Origin: Adiantum capillus-veneris
Taxonomy: Eukaryota > Streptophyta > Polypodiopsida > Polypodiales > Pteridaceae
Reading direction: 5' to 3'
Length of the DNA stretch: 64,000 nucleotides
Assembly: GCA_014529385.2 (NCBI GenBank)
Contig: CM043963.1
Coordinates: forward strand, 107,946,412-108,010,411
The notes below the pieces were generated by a model. That model saw only the letters and a list, made by a program, of their open reading frames with translations, had not been told where the DNA came from and did no database searches. How positions within the stretch are numbered: the stretch's first letter is position 1; each line of letters opens with the position of its first letter. The translations under genes and the position numbers were made by a program. Positions 10,863-22,272 of this stretch are shown one piece after another.

Positions 10863-12439
10863 TGTAACGGAATTGGCCTATTTGAGAGTAGCGAAAATTA
10901 ATGAGAGTACTCTTGAGAAATGACTTTGTGAGCATAACGGGTGAACATAATTGAAGATAGCAACATAATCATAGCAATTAGTTAACTTGGCATGAACAAT
11001 ACTTTTGCAAGAGAGAGAATTTAGAGAACATGACAACAGTTGAGGACCGGATTTATGTGGAGCCGGTCCCCCCTCCAATAGGCATTTGTAATATGATTTC
11101 TCCCATTAAGAGAGACTTGTTACAATACAATATTTGTGTTCCTTGTGACCTAGGTGATGCAATGAAGATGGAAAGCTTCATGCATCACAAACATAACATA
11201 AACTTGAAGAAAGTTTTAACTATCCCAAGCCTCAGTCCCAAGAGTTCAAACACCTTCGAAGGTGGAGAGAGCTAGCAGGGAATGAGAGTAGAGAAGAGGA
11301 AGAAGAAACATTCGTAGGAGAAAGAATTAGTTCCTCACTTATCATAACTCTTGTTGCTAGCATATATAATAGCATAGTAATGAAGAAGAAGGAGATGGCA
11401 AGCTTAAGCATTGAAGCATGGCTCTTGGTTGGATTTGCACTCCATATCCAAGAGTGTTGGTGTAGGCTCTCAACCTCTACTTGCTTGGAGAAGGAGAGGG
11501 AGCTCTTGCACTTTGCATAGCACACAATGAGAGTGTTTGTGAGTGTGTGTGGGTGAGTATACCCCCTAAGCAACCCCCTAGCTTGCTTGGTTCGACCCCC
11601 CCTTGTAGCTCATGCTTGAAGCTCATTGGACCCCTCTAGGCCTAGCCAATCATAAGCAAGAGGCATTACAAGCAGCAAGGGTAGCCTTGAGACAAGTATC
11701 CCCCTTTCCCCTTTGAGAGAGAGGGCTAGATAAATGCTAAGTCAATTAATTAAATCTCCTAAATTATTATTGGACCCCTTGGGTGGCCAACCATAGGCTT
11801 CAGGCACACCATGAGGGCAATATGAGGAGGAACTTGACAAGTGTCCCTTTTGCTTTCTTTGTACCATGCATGCCTTGTGTGAGTGTGTGGGTGTTCTCTC
11901 TCATCCCCCCTCATGTAGGGGGCTCGCCCCCTCCTTGTAGGGATTGAATATTTGACTTTTTGACACCTCAAGCCCCTCATGCATAGGCCCAGTTCCCACC
12001 ACAAGCTTGGCTCTTAAGCACTTTAAGCTTGGGCTGGGTTCTCACCTCAAGTGCAACCCTAGCATCTCAAGCATGTCAAGCACCTCAAGCACCTTAGTCA
12101 TCAAGCATGACAAGCAGGACAAGCACCTCGAGCTAGGTCGGGTTCCCGCGCATCAAGCTCAGCCCTAGCTTACCTAAGGTCAAAGGACTTTTACACACAT
12201 TATTGGAGGTCTTCAATGAAGCTAAACCTAAGGTCTTATGCTCCATTTGTTAGCCTTGCTCTTTGATAGACCATCTCTCATTTGGGCCCCTTTACCATTG
12301 GCCACGTGTTGAGATAGATCTATAAGCACATGTCTATATCTTAACACTTGTTCCCGTTTATTCTCCCACATTAAGTGATCAATTTAATATGAGAAAATCA
12401 TTTGGATTGGTTAGATATTAGATATTAGATTTTATGACA
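10863..12439 (-). repeat. 5' LTR of a minus-strand retrotransposon (family X)
   Basis: Plus-strand ends are TGTAACGG (10863) and TTATGACA (12439), so the minus-strand LTR starts TGTCATAAA and ends CCGTTACA. The same LTR occurs in plus orientation as a solo copy at 28466-30265; shared landmarks include the CCGGTCC/GGACCGG block near 11045 and the flank near 12300-12430. Since a primer site and gag-like ORF follow to the left, this is a 5' LTR. No 3' LTR was found, so the element is truncated on its left. Confidence 0.85.
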
Positions 12440-13075
12440 GATACCTTGTGCACATGACCTGCCAAGGTTTGCTGCCAAGTTCAACTATTGCAATCAAAAA
12501 GGTGATCGATTGTGAAGATTTGGGCACATGCAACATGTTTGATTATCTAGGTTGGATAGGCGATGAGGGCAATTGAGCTTGTGAACATAGAAACTTTCCA
12601 CAATTCTCAACTGGTAGAAAGTCAATTCCACAACCCACATTGACACCACCACAAAGATACCTTTCACCCAAGGCTCGGGAAACATTTTTTGTGGACCCGG
12701 CTTTGGAACCCTTTCACACGTATATAAACAGGCTAACTCTAAATTTGAGAGGGATAATCACACAAAAAATCTCATATTATAACAAAAAATCCCATAATTT
12801 GAACCGGCCTGAGAACCTTCTTGCCCAAACTTGAGCCGCGGCCATTTTTCATTTTGAACGGGCTTTGCATAAAGCGAACCTATCTTTTCCCTAGCCCTGC
12901 TTTCACTATGGTCACTCATGTGTAGAGGGTACGATTTTCTATTTTTTATTTTTTTGCATTGTGCCTACACACCCCCATGTCACATGGGTTGAAGCCCCTC
13001 GCCTTATACCTCCCAGGACGCGGGTTATGGGATTCGAACTTGGTCTAGGATCTAAGGACTTGGAAGCTCAGAGCT
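12440..13075. other. Upstream region of the SARD4-like gene
   Basis: No gene. It lies between the family X LTR and the SARD4-like start codon and contains the TATA box at 12721-12728. It holds whatever proximal promoter the gene retains; the LTR U3 edge is only about 280 bp upstream of that TATA box. Confidence 0.5.
12721..12728 (+). promoter_or_regulatory. Candidate TATA box
   Basis: TATATAAA about 350 bp before the SARD4-like ATG, in CACACGTATATAAACAGG. It is the best TATA match in the gap and would imply a 5' leader of roughly 320 bases. Confidence 0.45.
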
Positions 13076-14119
13076 ATGGAGGGGCCGCGATATGTAGATG
13101 CCGCGCAGATCTCGTCGCTCTTGTCATATGCTGCTCTTATCGACCACCTTCGCTTGGCCTTCAAGAATGCAGACACCATATCAGCTCCCCCTCGCCTTCA
13201 CTACACACTTCCCTGCAGCAGCTCCTCCTCTTCTTCCTCTTCCTCTTCCCCTTCTGCGTCCCCGACGCTACTCCTCATGCCCGCTTGGCCCAGCGCCCCC
13301 TGCTCCTCCTCCTCTTCTTATTTGGGAGTGAAGCTGGTGACGGTCTTTCCCCATAACGCCTCACAGAATCTTCCATCTGTGTCAGCCTCCTACCTTCTCT
13401 CCTCGGCCCTCACTGGTCTCCCGCTCGCCTTTCTTGATGGTAAGGAACTCACACTTTGGCGGACCGCCTGCGTCTCTGCGCTTGCGTCGCAATATCTCTC
13501 GCGTAGCGACGCTCGCATTCTACTCATGGTTGGTGCTGGTGCCTTGGCTCCTCATTTGATCAAAGCCCATTGTGCTGCTCGGCCTTTGATCCAAACTATC
13601 TTCATATGGAACCGGACTCATAGCAGGGCACAAGCTCTGGCACAGGCTTTGGGGGATGAGCTAATGTCATCTAAATGTGAGAATTTGCAGGATGATAGTG
13701 ATGCAGCCTCAAGCAAGATTGTATCTGCTTGCACTGATTTGGAGGCGGTGACACGGAACGCGGATATCATATGTTGCGCGACTTTATCAGAGAAGCCTCT
13801 TGTGCAGGGATCTTGGCTTAAGCCTGGAACTCATCTTGACCTTGTGGGCTCATTTGCCCCCAACATGAGGGAGTGCGACGAGGATGCTATTAGACAAGCC
13901 ACGGTGGTTATGGATACGCCAGAGGCACTGCAAGAGGCTGGAGAGCTTGTGGGTCATGTTGATGTTGCCACTGGAACATTGTCCGAGCTTATCCGAGGGG
14001 AGAAACAGGGTAGGCTGCATACAGACACGTCTTTCACGGTCTTCAAATCTGTTGGGTGTGCGCTTGTAGACCTTGCGGCTGCCCAGCTTGTCTATGAAAA
14101 GCTCCAATATGGTAGGTGA
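13076..14119 (+). CDS. SARD4: SARD4-like ornithine cyclodeaminase/mu-crystallin family protein
   Basis: Intact single-exon gene of 347 codons. The family binds NAD(P)H; in Arabidopsis SARD4 reduces dehydropipecolate, made from lysine by ALD1, to pipecolic acid, a signal for systemic acquired resistance. Visible marks are the GVKLVTVFPHN block (Lys86), LWRTACVSALA (Arg129), the Rossmann turn VGAGALAPHLIKAH (152-165), the second-strand IWNR (177-180), LDLVGSFAPNMRECD with Asp255 (254-268), and the family end motif FKSVGCALVDLAAA (323-336). The length is close to plant homologues. Odd features are a Ser run at about residues 48-58 and a second at 77-81, encoded by TCC/TCT repeats. No clear transit peptide is visible. 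The start gives the family N-terminus YVDAAQISSLL. An LTR element starts 239 bp after the stop and another LTR ends about 640 bp before the ATG. Confidence 0.9.
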   Translation: MEGPRYVDAAQISSLLSYAALIDHLRLAFKNADTISAPPRLHYTLPCSSSSSSSSSSSPSASPTLLLMPAWPSAPCSSSSSYLGVKLVTVFPHNASQNLPSVSASYLLSSALTGLPLAFLDGKELTLWRTACVSALASQYLSRSDARILLMVGAGALAPHLIKAHCAARPLIQTIFIWNRTHSRAQALAQALGDELMSSKCENLQDDSDAASSKIVSACTDLEAVTRNADIICCATLSEKPLVQGSWLKPGTHLDLVGSFAPNMRECDEDAIRQATVVMDTPEALQEAGELVGHVDVATGTLSELIRGEKQGRLHTDTSFTVFKSVGCALVDLAAAQLVYEKLQYGR

Positions 14120-14353
14120 TTATGTTGCAGCGCAGCTTTCACGTATCCATTGACAGAATGCAGGTGGAGACATACCCTTGTTGTCATTGCATGCTTCACC
14201 ACAAAATCCTTACCACAAGCAAGGTAGAGTTTACCCTGGCCTTTCCACTCTTGAACTTTGTTGTTGAAGTGGTATTGTGCTTTAAATTGCAGGAGCTAAA
14301 GGGATGTTTAATCGGATTCATTCTAGAACTAATTTATTTTGCCCAGTTGTAGG
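14120..14353 (+). other. 3' flank of the SARD4-like gene
   Basis: Presumed 3' untranslated region, cut at 14354-14358 by insertion of the gypsy-type element. No AATAAA is seen before the insertion. The original downstream sequence resumes at about 20151. Confidence 0.5.
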
Positions 14354-14358
14354 CAATC

Positions 14359-15782
14359 TTTTGCTAAATTGGCTTTATCTGATAGAAAAATAATTCTAAA
14401 TGAATTATTTGGAATTTTAAGTGAGAGGGTTTTTCTCATTGGAAACATCCGAGTACAGAGTATTCCTAGTACGTCATACAAAGTAATGACGGGAGCACTG
14501 TGAATGTGAATGTCTGTAAGGCCACCATAAACGAGTACTTTTGATGCGTCACATCAGATGGATAATAGGGAGCATTGGGAAGAAGTATCCGACCATCCGA
14601 GAACGGACATCTCTGATGCGTCATAGGATCGTGAAGGGGATTGTACCGTAAGTTCGGTAGGAAAGGACTAGGTGATGGGTATTCTTGATGCGTCACAAGG
14701 TAGGTGACGGATGTATCAGAAAGAGGATATCCATAGTCGAGAGGAAATCCGAACTAGAAAGAGGAATACGCGTAAAGACGTAAGCACAAGAATAAAGATA
14801 GGTTCTGAGAAGCTTTTCTTAAAAAGCGAAATATTTTAACGAGTTTTTCGGGAAGAGCAGACGCTTTCTCGCGAGGAATCTATGTTTGCATTGCATTCGT
14901 GCATATGGTTGCATCTAAGGACGCCTGGGAAGGGTTGTGAAAGCATTGTTTTAACTTATAAAGTTTTATTGAGTTTTTGGGCAGATTCATACTAATTTTA
15001 AAAATATGTCGGTCATCCACTTAATAAGTGGGCAGCCACTTAGAAAATAAAGCAACAAAACCAGCCAGCGAATTCTCTCTCCCTATTTCGGGTAGAACAT
15101 TAAAAAAAAAGCGAAAAAAAATTATTAATATATTTAAAAAAATAACGGCCGCGATCTTTATGCGAGCAACTATTTGTGCCGTGGTCAAGGAGCTATAAAA
15201 GCACCACATGCCCTCATTGAAAGGAGGTCACCAACGCCAGGAAGAGAAGACTCTGCTGCCAGATAACGCAAGAGATCACGAGACTACGAAGCACGGAAGT
15301 CGCTTTTCCCGCGCAAGAGCGACAGGTATCTATTGTGGATTCGCCATACGAATTGTTGTCGTGTGTTTGCGTGTGTGTTTGTAGGTACTTCATCGCGAAG
15401 AAGAAGCGAGAAGGCTTCGGCCTATGCTTGGGAATTTCGGAAACGGAATTCGAAAATTGTCTGCGGAGTCTCAACTCCGAGTACAAATGGAAAAAGGACT
15501 GAGAGCTTCTCTCAGATTTTCCTCACGGGAAGGAACGACCATCGAGTCAGAGATTTAGAACGGAGGGTTTTTCTTCGGTTCTTGTGCTTGTAAAAAGATT
15601 CTCCCTAATAAAGAATTCTCTTTAAGGGGGGGGACCAGCCCATCTTCTGGTCCCCAATACTGTGTCGATCTTCTCACTCTCTCTCTATTTATTTCTCTCT
15701 ATATCCTTTGGCTTCAGTATTAAGTGATAAATTCTATTTATCCGAGTATATTTTATATTGTTATGCGCTCACGTTTTTGACA
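14359..15782 (+). repeat. 5' LTR of element A
   Basis: 1424 bp, starting TTTTGCTAAATTGG where the right LTR has TGTTGCTAAATTGG, so the first dinucleotide is mutated. It ends TTTTGACA. It contains TATAAAA at 15194-15200 and AATAAA at about 15607-15612, as expected for promoter and polyadenylation signals, and several GATGCGTCA motifs in its first 350 bp. Confidence 0.93.
15194..15200 (+). promoter_or_regulatory. TATA box of the element A LTR
   Basis: TATAAAA in GGAGCTATAAAAGCACC. The 3' LTR keeps the same box at about 19556-19562. Confidence 0.6.
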
Positions 15783-15783
15783 G

Positions 15784-15795
15784 TGGTATCAGAGC
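15784..15795 (+). other. Primer binding site of element A
   Basis: TGGTATCAGAGC, the initiator tRNA-Met complement, one base after the LTR end. Confidence 0.92.
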
Positions 15796-15987
15796 ATGGT
15801 CTCCTCTCTTTCTCTGTAAAGGAGGACGACTCTGGGAAGATACGGGAAGAAGCCATGACAAGCCAAGAGAGAAGTAAGCAGGCGGTACCCTAAGTCCTGC
15901 AAGAAAAAGCTCGCAGAGTTGGAAATTTTTTTCTCTCTGTAAGAAGTCGACACAAGGCTTGGGATTCTCTGAGAAGGCGACAAGAGC

Positions 15988-16389
15988 ATGATGCTCAAGA
16001 ACCTAGAGAATCCAAGGAGTGGAATCCTCGAGATTCTTCAGAATCCAGAAAATATCCATGAACGTCAATCCAGAACTATAGCCATGAAATCTCGTCATTC
16101 CAGGAAGGATATGAAGAAGGTCTTTAGACCTAGGAACACTCCAGTCAAGTTTGATACTTTTGATGGAAGGGAAGATGTCTTGAAAGCTACTGCTTTCATT
16201 CGATTATTTGAAGTTGCCTTTGCAAACAGCAATTTCTGAGAAGTGTCGAAGATGAGGCATGTGATTAAACATCTCAAGGGGATTGCAAGTACTTGGTGGT
16301 ATACCAAAGCTCTGCAAGGAACTTACAACAAGACTTGGATTCAATTCAAGGCTGAATTTTTCGACAAATTTTTTTCCTCTACACTTTGA
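15988..16389 (+). pseudogene. Gypsy gag remnant of element A
   Basis: The frame from 15988 reads TPVKFDTFDGREDVLKATAF and then hits TGA at 16237-16239. The same frame continues with KHLKGIASTWWYTKAL and FKAEFFDKFF to a second stop at 16387-16389. The 'FDTF', 'KG.A.TWW' and 'F..EF...F' pattern is the Retrotrans_gag core. The gag at 63.2-63.5 kb shows the same pattern (YFKGNARTWW). No zinc knuckle follows. Confidence 0.75.
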
Positions 16390-18698
16390 GGAAGGTATCC
16401 AAGAAGATTGGGATGGGTTTGCCCAATAGGACACGAGTGAGTCAAAGCAAGTAGTGGTTCACTCTTGCCAAGGTAGCTCCACTCTCGATCCTCTGAGGAA
16501 GGAAAGATGAAGAAATTCAACAAAGGACTTTTGCCCGAATTTTGTAGACGCATCTGCAAAATACTTTGCAGCAGATGGTAGAGTCAACAATAAAAGCTGA
16601 AAGTGTACACCTTAGTGTACATAGAATCCAATCCCCGTAGTGAGACGGGAATCATTGAAAAACAGAAAGTTTGGAGTAAGGCAATTCAATCTAACTGTCG
16701 AGTTCTTGAATAGAAGACCCTCGAACTTTAAGTGAGAGGGCAGGTTTTCAATCAAAATTACATCTTTGAGGAAATCATAAAGTGCATTGTGCTTGTTTGC
16801 TCTTTTGCACAAGATATGGTTATGTCTAACCGGGACTACCACTCTCGAGTGTTTACGAGAGCAGGATCAAACTGAAACATTGTTTTCTGAGATGAATTGG
16901 TTTGCTTAACTAGCCAGAAGGTCAACTATTGATCTGGTATCCGGTAATTCTCGAACAGATTACTTGCTACTACGGGTAGGAAATTATGAAGGAACCATTC
17001 TGAGCTTTCAAGCAAAGAAAAGCTTTCATGAAGCTTGAGTACTCTTTAAGCCCACACCCCCTACACGGTAAGGGGAGATATAGTAGTACTTTTTGCACAA
17101 GTGAATGAACACTCTCTTTAGGAGGGAAGGAACAAGCGACGACTACGGCGTGTGCTTGAGGAATCCAAGGATTAAAATCTTAGATTATTTGATGAGCGGG
17201 TTTTGCTCTAAGATCGAGCCAAGTGATCATCAAGTTGAGCGTCTTCGCTCTTAAGGATCTTACGAAGGGAAGGTAGTTTCCCAGGTTCACCGAAACTTTA
17301 ACACAGCTTAAGAATTATGTACACTTTTGAGTACATGGATAACACACGAAGATGCAGACCTATGCCAAGGAACTGGACGAGAGTTTGTTATACTCTCTTG
17401 AGCGTCTTTTTCTGCGCAAGAATATTCCGACTCTATTTGAGATATGTTCGGTAGAAGGAATTTGAGTTTCTCTACGGAGAAGAGGTTTTTTGATGATCAT
17501 TGATCATTGAGTACGCTATGTGCTTTTACCATTACAGAAGCAACTTTTGGTTGCGGTATATGTTTCTCCATGAGCAGGTCAAGTAGCATTTACACGCTGC
17601 TGTTGGAATAAATTCGAACTATTATGTTCGTAAGAATATAGTTCGCCAACCGTTTCAAAACGGTAAGAATCAAAGAGGGTCCACTCTATTGTGAACCAGG
17701 TTTGAACGTACGTTCAAAAAATGTTATGGCTAGAATCCTATCTGCCTGAGGTTTTGCAAATCGTCATTGATACTCGCAAGGTGAATCATTTTTTATGATT
17801 TTGTAAGGAAGAGACGCTAATGGGTGTCGGGAAATCACTACTGGTGGTAATAACTCGCAGGAGGAAACGATTGGAAGGAAGTGCTGTCGTGCACAAGGAA
17901 TCTTCGGACTGGAACCGTCCGCCTACGTTGAGCGACGGCCTGGAACAAGAACCTTCTTTAAGGTGATCGCAAATTGTGGAAGAAAGACATCGAACTTAAT
18001 GCTCTATGACTTGGGCATTCCCTATGTGGGAGGACACAAGAGGTTTAATACCCTCTGGACTAACAGCGTAGGATTATGCGCAAGGACAAATACCTAGATT
18101 GATTTCTAGGAAGATTATTCTTCTCGAATTTGAGAAGACAGAATCAAGTTAACAGAGTCTTAGATAAGGAAACTTTGGATCAGAACAATTGGCCTACCCA
18201 AAGCAAAGGCCAGGAATAAGAACTTACTTTGGTAAGATGACACACTTGTTCTGCCATAGGAAGATTCACATGAGCTTAATGCTCTCGACATGCCCTATGC
18301 GGGAGGACACAAGAGGTTTAATATCCTCAGGACTAATAGGGCAAGGTTATGCGCAAGGACATAGACTAGATTGATTTCTAGGAGGTTTATTCTTCTCAGA
18401 ATTGAGAAGGTGGAATTGAGTTAACATATTCTCAGAAAGACGCGAAATGACGAGTTCTTACATGGCTCGTAAGTTTGATGATTGGTGAAGGATATCCTCG
18501 AGGTACTAGAGGAAGAACATGAACCGGTAAGGTAAGTATTGAATTATTGAATTTTTGTTTAATTTAATTTTTAGGTTCTCTTTTGAGAAAGGACCAGCTA
18601 AACTCACCATTGAACAAGATTTGGAATTTTTGCGATTTCTCCCTGGCAATTGAGTTGGACCTCTACAGTTGAGGACAACCGTTTATAAGTGAGAGGGA
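16390..18698 (+). other. Internal region of element A, no pol domains seen
   Basis: No RT, integrase or protease motif in any frame. It contains a diverged direct repeat: about 17993-18160 recurs at about 18273-18440 (shared GGAGGACACAAGAGGTTTAA and GATTGATTTCTAGGA). It ends in GTGAGAGGGA just before the 3' LTR. Confidence 0.6.
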
Positions 18699-20145
18699 TG
18701 TTGCTAAATTGGCTTTATCTGACAGAAAAATAATTCTAAATAAATTATTTGGAATTTTAAGTGAGAGGGTTTTTCTCACTGGAGACATCCGAGTACAGAG
18801 TATTCCTAGTGCGTCATTCAAAGTAATGACGGGAGCACTGTGAACGGGAATATCTGTAAGGCCACCAAGAACGGGTACTTTTGATGCGTCACATCGGATG
18901 GGTGACAGGGAGCATCGGGAAGAAGTATCCGACCATCCGGGAACAGACATCTTTGATGCGTCATAGGATGGGTGACATAGAGCATCGTGAAGGGGATTGT
19001 ACCGTAAGCTCGGTAGGAAAGGACTAGGTGATGGGTATTCCTGATGCGTCACAAGGTGGATGACGGGTGCATCAGAAAGGGGATATCCATAGTCGAGAGG
19101 AAATCCGAACTGGAAAGAGGAATACGCGTAAAGACGCAACCATAAGAATAAAGATGGGTTCTTAGAAGCTTTTCTTAAAAAGCGAAATATTTTAACGAGT
19201 TTTTCGGGAAGAGCAGACGCTTTCCCACGAGGAATCTATGTTTGCATTGCATTCGTGCATGTGGTTGTATCCAGGGACGCCTGGGAAGTGCTGTTAAAGC
19301 ATTGTTTTTAACTTATAAGGTTTTATTGAGTTTTTGGGCAGGTTCAGACCAATTTTAAAAATATGCCGGTCATCCACTTAATAAGTGGGCAGCCACTTAG
19401 AAAATAAAGCAACAAAACCAGCCAACGAATTCTCTCTCCCTATTTCGGGTAGAACAGGAAAAAAAAAGCGAAAAAAAAGAGTTATAAAAATAAAAATAAA
19501 ATAAAAACGACCGCGATCTCTACGCGAGCGACTATTTGTGCCGTGGTCAAGGAGCTATAAAATCACCACATGCCCTCACTGAAAGGAGGTCACCAACGCC
19601 AGCAAGAGAAGACTCTGCCGCCAGATAACGCAAGAGATCGCGAGACTACGAAGCACGGAAGTCGCTTTTCCCGCACAAGAGCGACAGGTATCTATTGTGG
19701 ATTCTCCATACGAATTGTTGTCGTGTGTTTGCGTGTGTTTGCAAGTACTTCATCGCGAAGGAGAAGCGAGAAGGCTTCGGCCTACGCTTGGGAATTCCGG
19801 AAACGGAATTCGAAAATTGTCTGTGGAGTCTCAACTCCAAGTATAGACAGAAAAAGGATTGAGAGCTTGTCTCTCAGATTTCCCTTACGGGAAGGAACGA
19901 CCATCGGGTCATAGATTTAGAACGGAGGGGTTTTCTCCGGTTCTTGTACTTGTAAGATTCTCCCTAATAAAGAATTCTCTTTAAGGGGGGGGACCAGCCC
20001 ATCTTCTGGTTCCCAGTACTGTGTCGATCTTCTCACTCTCTCTCTCTCTATTTATTTCTCTCTATATCCTTTGGCTTCAGTATTAAGTGATAAATTCTAT
20101 TTATCCGAGTATATTTTATATTGTTATGCGCTCCCGTTTGTGACA
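18699..20145 (+). repeat. 3' LTR of element A
   Basis: 1447 bp, starting TGTTGCTAAATTGG and ending GTTTGTGACA, followed by TSD CAATC. It is clearly alignable with the 5' LTR throughout, with scattered substitutions and small indels. Confidence 0.93.
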
Positions 20146-20150
20146 CAATC

Positions 20151-20933
20151 CCTTAAGTATTTGTAGCACTTGACGAATAGCCGACACCAACAAAACATAA
20201 TGCCAATAAGTTGGCCCGGGGGGTTCACCTCAAAATATCAAGTGTAGACAGTAGCATGTGAGTTCAGCCTAAGGGGTTGTTGACACTTCAAAGAGCTACA
20301 GAATTACATTTACAAGAGAGGTTGAAAACGAAAGTTCTAAAAAAGGTTACAGGTTTTTTAAAAGAAAATGGGTCTTTTAATTCATGGTGAAATGTGTGTG
20401 TAGAGGGGCTGTATAAATACTGCTTGAATGCATGTGCTATAGATATTTTTGAAGGGTGAACCTCCGGGTAAGTTCGACCAATATAGTCATTGATGAATTA
20501 TAGATATTTTTGAAGGGTGGACCTCCAGGTAAGTTGAACCAAGTTAGTCATTGAATTCATCTGTATCACCGAGATGAATACAACCCCTTAAGTAGTTTTC
20601 CAATAGTAGATTGGTCTTTTAAAGAAAATGGGTCTTTTAATTCATGGTGAAATGTGCGTGTAGAGGGGCTTTATAAATGCCGCTTGAATACATGTGCTAC
20701 AGGTATTTTTGAAAGGTGGACCCCCGGGTAAGTTGGACCAGATAGTCATTCAACTCATCTGTATCGCCTAGACGTATACAACCCCTTAAGTAGTTTTCCA
20801 GTAGTCTCCACAGGCTCACAAAATTGAAAAGCCCTCCATAACACGTCAAATGCAAAAGTGATGGGTGGTAGTGTAAATACGAAAAGCCTTTTGGAAAGTT
20901 AAGAGACTTGTACTCTTTCTATGTAGAAGGCTT
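20151..20933. repeat. Gene-free spacer with a ~260-bp tandem duplication
   Basis: No coding sequence. The block at about 20357-20607 (AAGAAAATGGGTCTTTTAAT through CCCCTTAAGTAGTTTTCCA) is repeated at about 20617-20810. Inside the first copy a sub-block (ATAGATATTTTTGAAGGGTG) is itself doubled about 62 bp apart. This was the original 3' neighbourhood of the SARD4-like gene. Confidence 0.7.
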
Positions 20934-20938
20934 GTTTA

Positions 20939-21429
20939 TGTGACGACCCGGAGGTTGGGCCGTCAATGCGGAGAAGCGTGGTGGGTGCGTTTGCGGAGAA
21001 AAGGACCCGGCTCGGGCGAGGTGTTTGTCTTCAAGGGGCCTGGCTCGAACGGGACCGGCTCAGGGGCCCGGCTCGGACGGGACCGGCTCGGGCAAGGTGT
21101 TTGTCTTCAAGGGGCCTGGCTCGGACGGGACCAGCTCAGGGACCCGGCTCGGGTCAAGTTGCCTTCAAAGGGGCCCGGCTTGGACGGGACCGGCTCGGGC
21201 GAGTTGCGTTCCGTGGGTCAGCGGCCGTGGTGCGTTTCGCGGGTCTTGCGTTCCGGGTCCCTAGCCCCACGTAGCCTCAGGCTCCCCTGCACTCACGGAG
21301 GGTCATAGCGTGCCCTGGGGAACCTTGCGTGGAGTCCCCACGGTGCACGAGTGCGTGGAGTGAGGCTAGCGTGTCTAGGTGGGGGGGTCCCCTCCCGTGG
21401 CCGTTTTCGGGAGGCTCATACCCCTTATA
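20939..21429 (-). repeat. LTR A (3' LTR, element orientation)
   Basis: 491 bp, from TGTGACGACCCGG to ACCCCTTATA. It contains about four minisatellite units (20990-21205). A GGGGGTG tract, seen on the minus strand at about 21432-21438, precedes it in element orientation and could be the polypurine tract. Confidence 0.75.
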
Positions 21430-22272
21430 TACACCCCCGGTTGAAGAAAGTTCGACGTCCTCGTCGAACGAAGGGGAAAGAGAGCTTGGCTATGCATGGG
21501 CCAAAGGACTAAGGGGTGCATATAGTGCAAAGTGCGTGGAAACTGTACCCGAATGCAAGTAGGTAGCACGCTTTGTTTTTATAATTTTTGGAATAAAGTG
21601 TGTGTATTTTTGGATTTTTTGGCAGAAGGCTGAAAAATGTATGCTTTGAATACCCAAGTAGAATTCCCCATACTTGAGCATTCCCCAAAAGGTAACCCGG
21701 AGTGCGCGGAGCCACCTGCTGCGTTGGCCCGCGCGTAGACTTCTTGAAAGTCGAATTTGAAGGAGAGTCCGTCGCAATGCAGCCCTTGCGAAGTTGCAAG
21801 GAAACTTACCGTCATTTGGACGCGCGTTGTAGACTTAGGCTGACACCAGCTTTGGTTTCCAATCACTGAATCTGGAATCGGGTAAGGTTACTTGGTTAGA
21901 TGCAGTCTTTAGGTTGAAGTAGCTTTGGTCGTCATGACACCATGAAGGCTTTGGCTGAATCTTCAATCGTCAAATTGATCCCAGTTGGTCCCTGTGTGGA
22001 CGGAATTTGGAGGGCTAGCTCGGTGCCCTTTTGGTCTCTTGTAGACTTGAATGGGTCTTCAACTCAGCATGGGTCACAAACGTGGCCGGGCGCGACGAAC
22101 TAAGTTGAGTTAGTCCATCGCGTTTTTCTCTTTTTGATTTTGTTATAAAGAGCCCTGTCTGGCTCGCATCTTTCCTTTGTGTTTGCAGTAGTGTGACGGC
22201 CCGGGGGTTGGGCGCGTCACGGGGACGGGGGCCTGGAGCTCTGGAACGGGGGCCTGGAGCTTTGATACCAAG
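21430..22272 (-). other. Internal region 1 of the multimeric element
   Basis: 843 bp, nearly identical to internal region 2. No protein-coding evidence. It ends on the plus-strand right side with GCTTTGATACCAAG (22259-22272), the primer-site complement with one change. Confidence 0.75.

Larger units (their letters stand above)
14359..20145 (+). mobile_element. Gypsy-type LTR retrotransposon without pol (element A)
   Basis: Two direct LTRs (14359-15782 and 18699-20145) flank about 2.9 kb of internal sequence. The 5-bp TSD CAATC occurs at 14354-14358 and 20146-20150. A tRNA-Met primer site follows the left LTR, and a purine tract GAGAGGGA precedes the right one. The internal region has only a broken gag and no protease, RT, RNase H or integrase, so this is a non-autonomous or heavily deleted element. 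The gag resembles that of the element at 61.8-63.5 kb. Confidence 0.93.

Noticed and set aside
12961-13356. 131-codon ORF overlapping the start of the SARD4-like gene
   Set aside because: Different frame; its Leu/Pro run is the out-of-frame reading of the Ser repeat. The family motifs are all in the 13076 frame.
21424-21431. TATATAAG on the minus strand as a promoter of the GC-rich element
   Set aside because: It spans the LTR/internal boundary; in LTR E the element ends at TATA, so the box is not inside the LTR and cannot be its U3 promoter.
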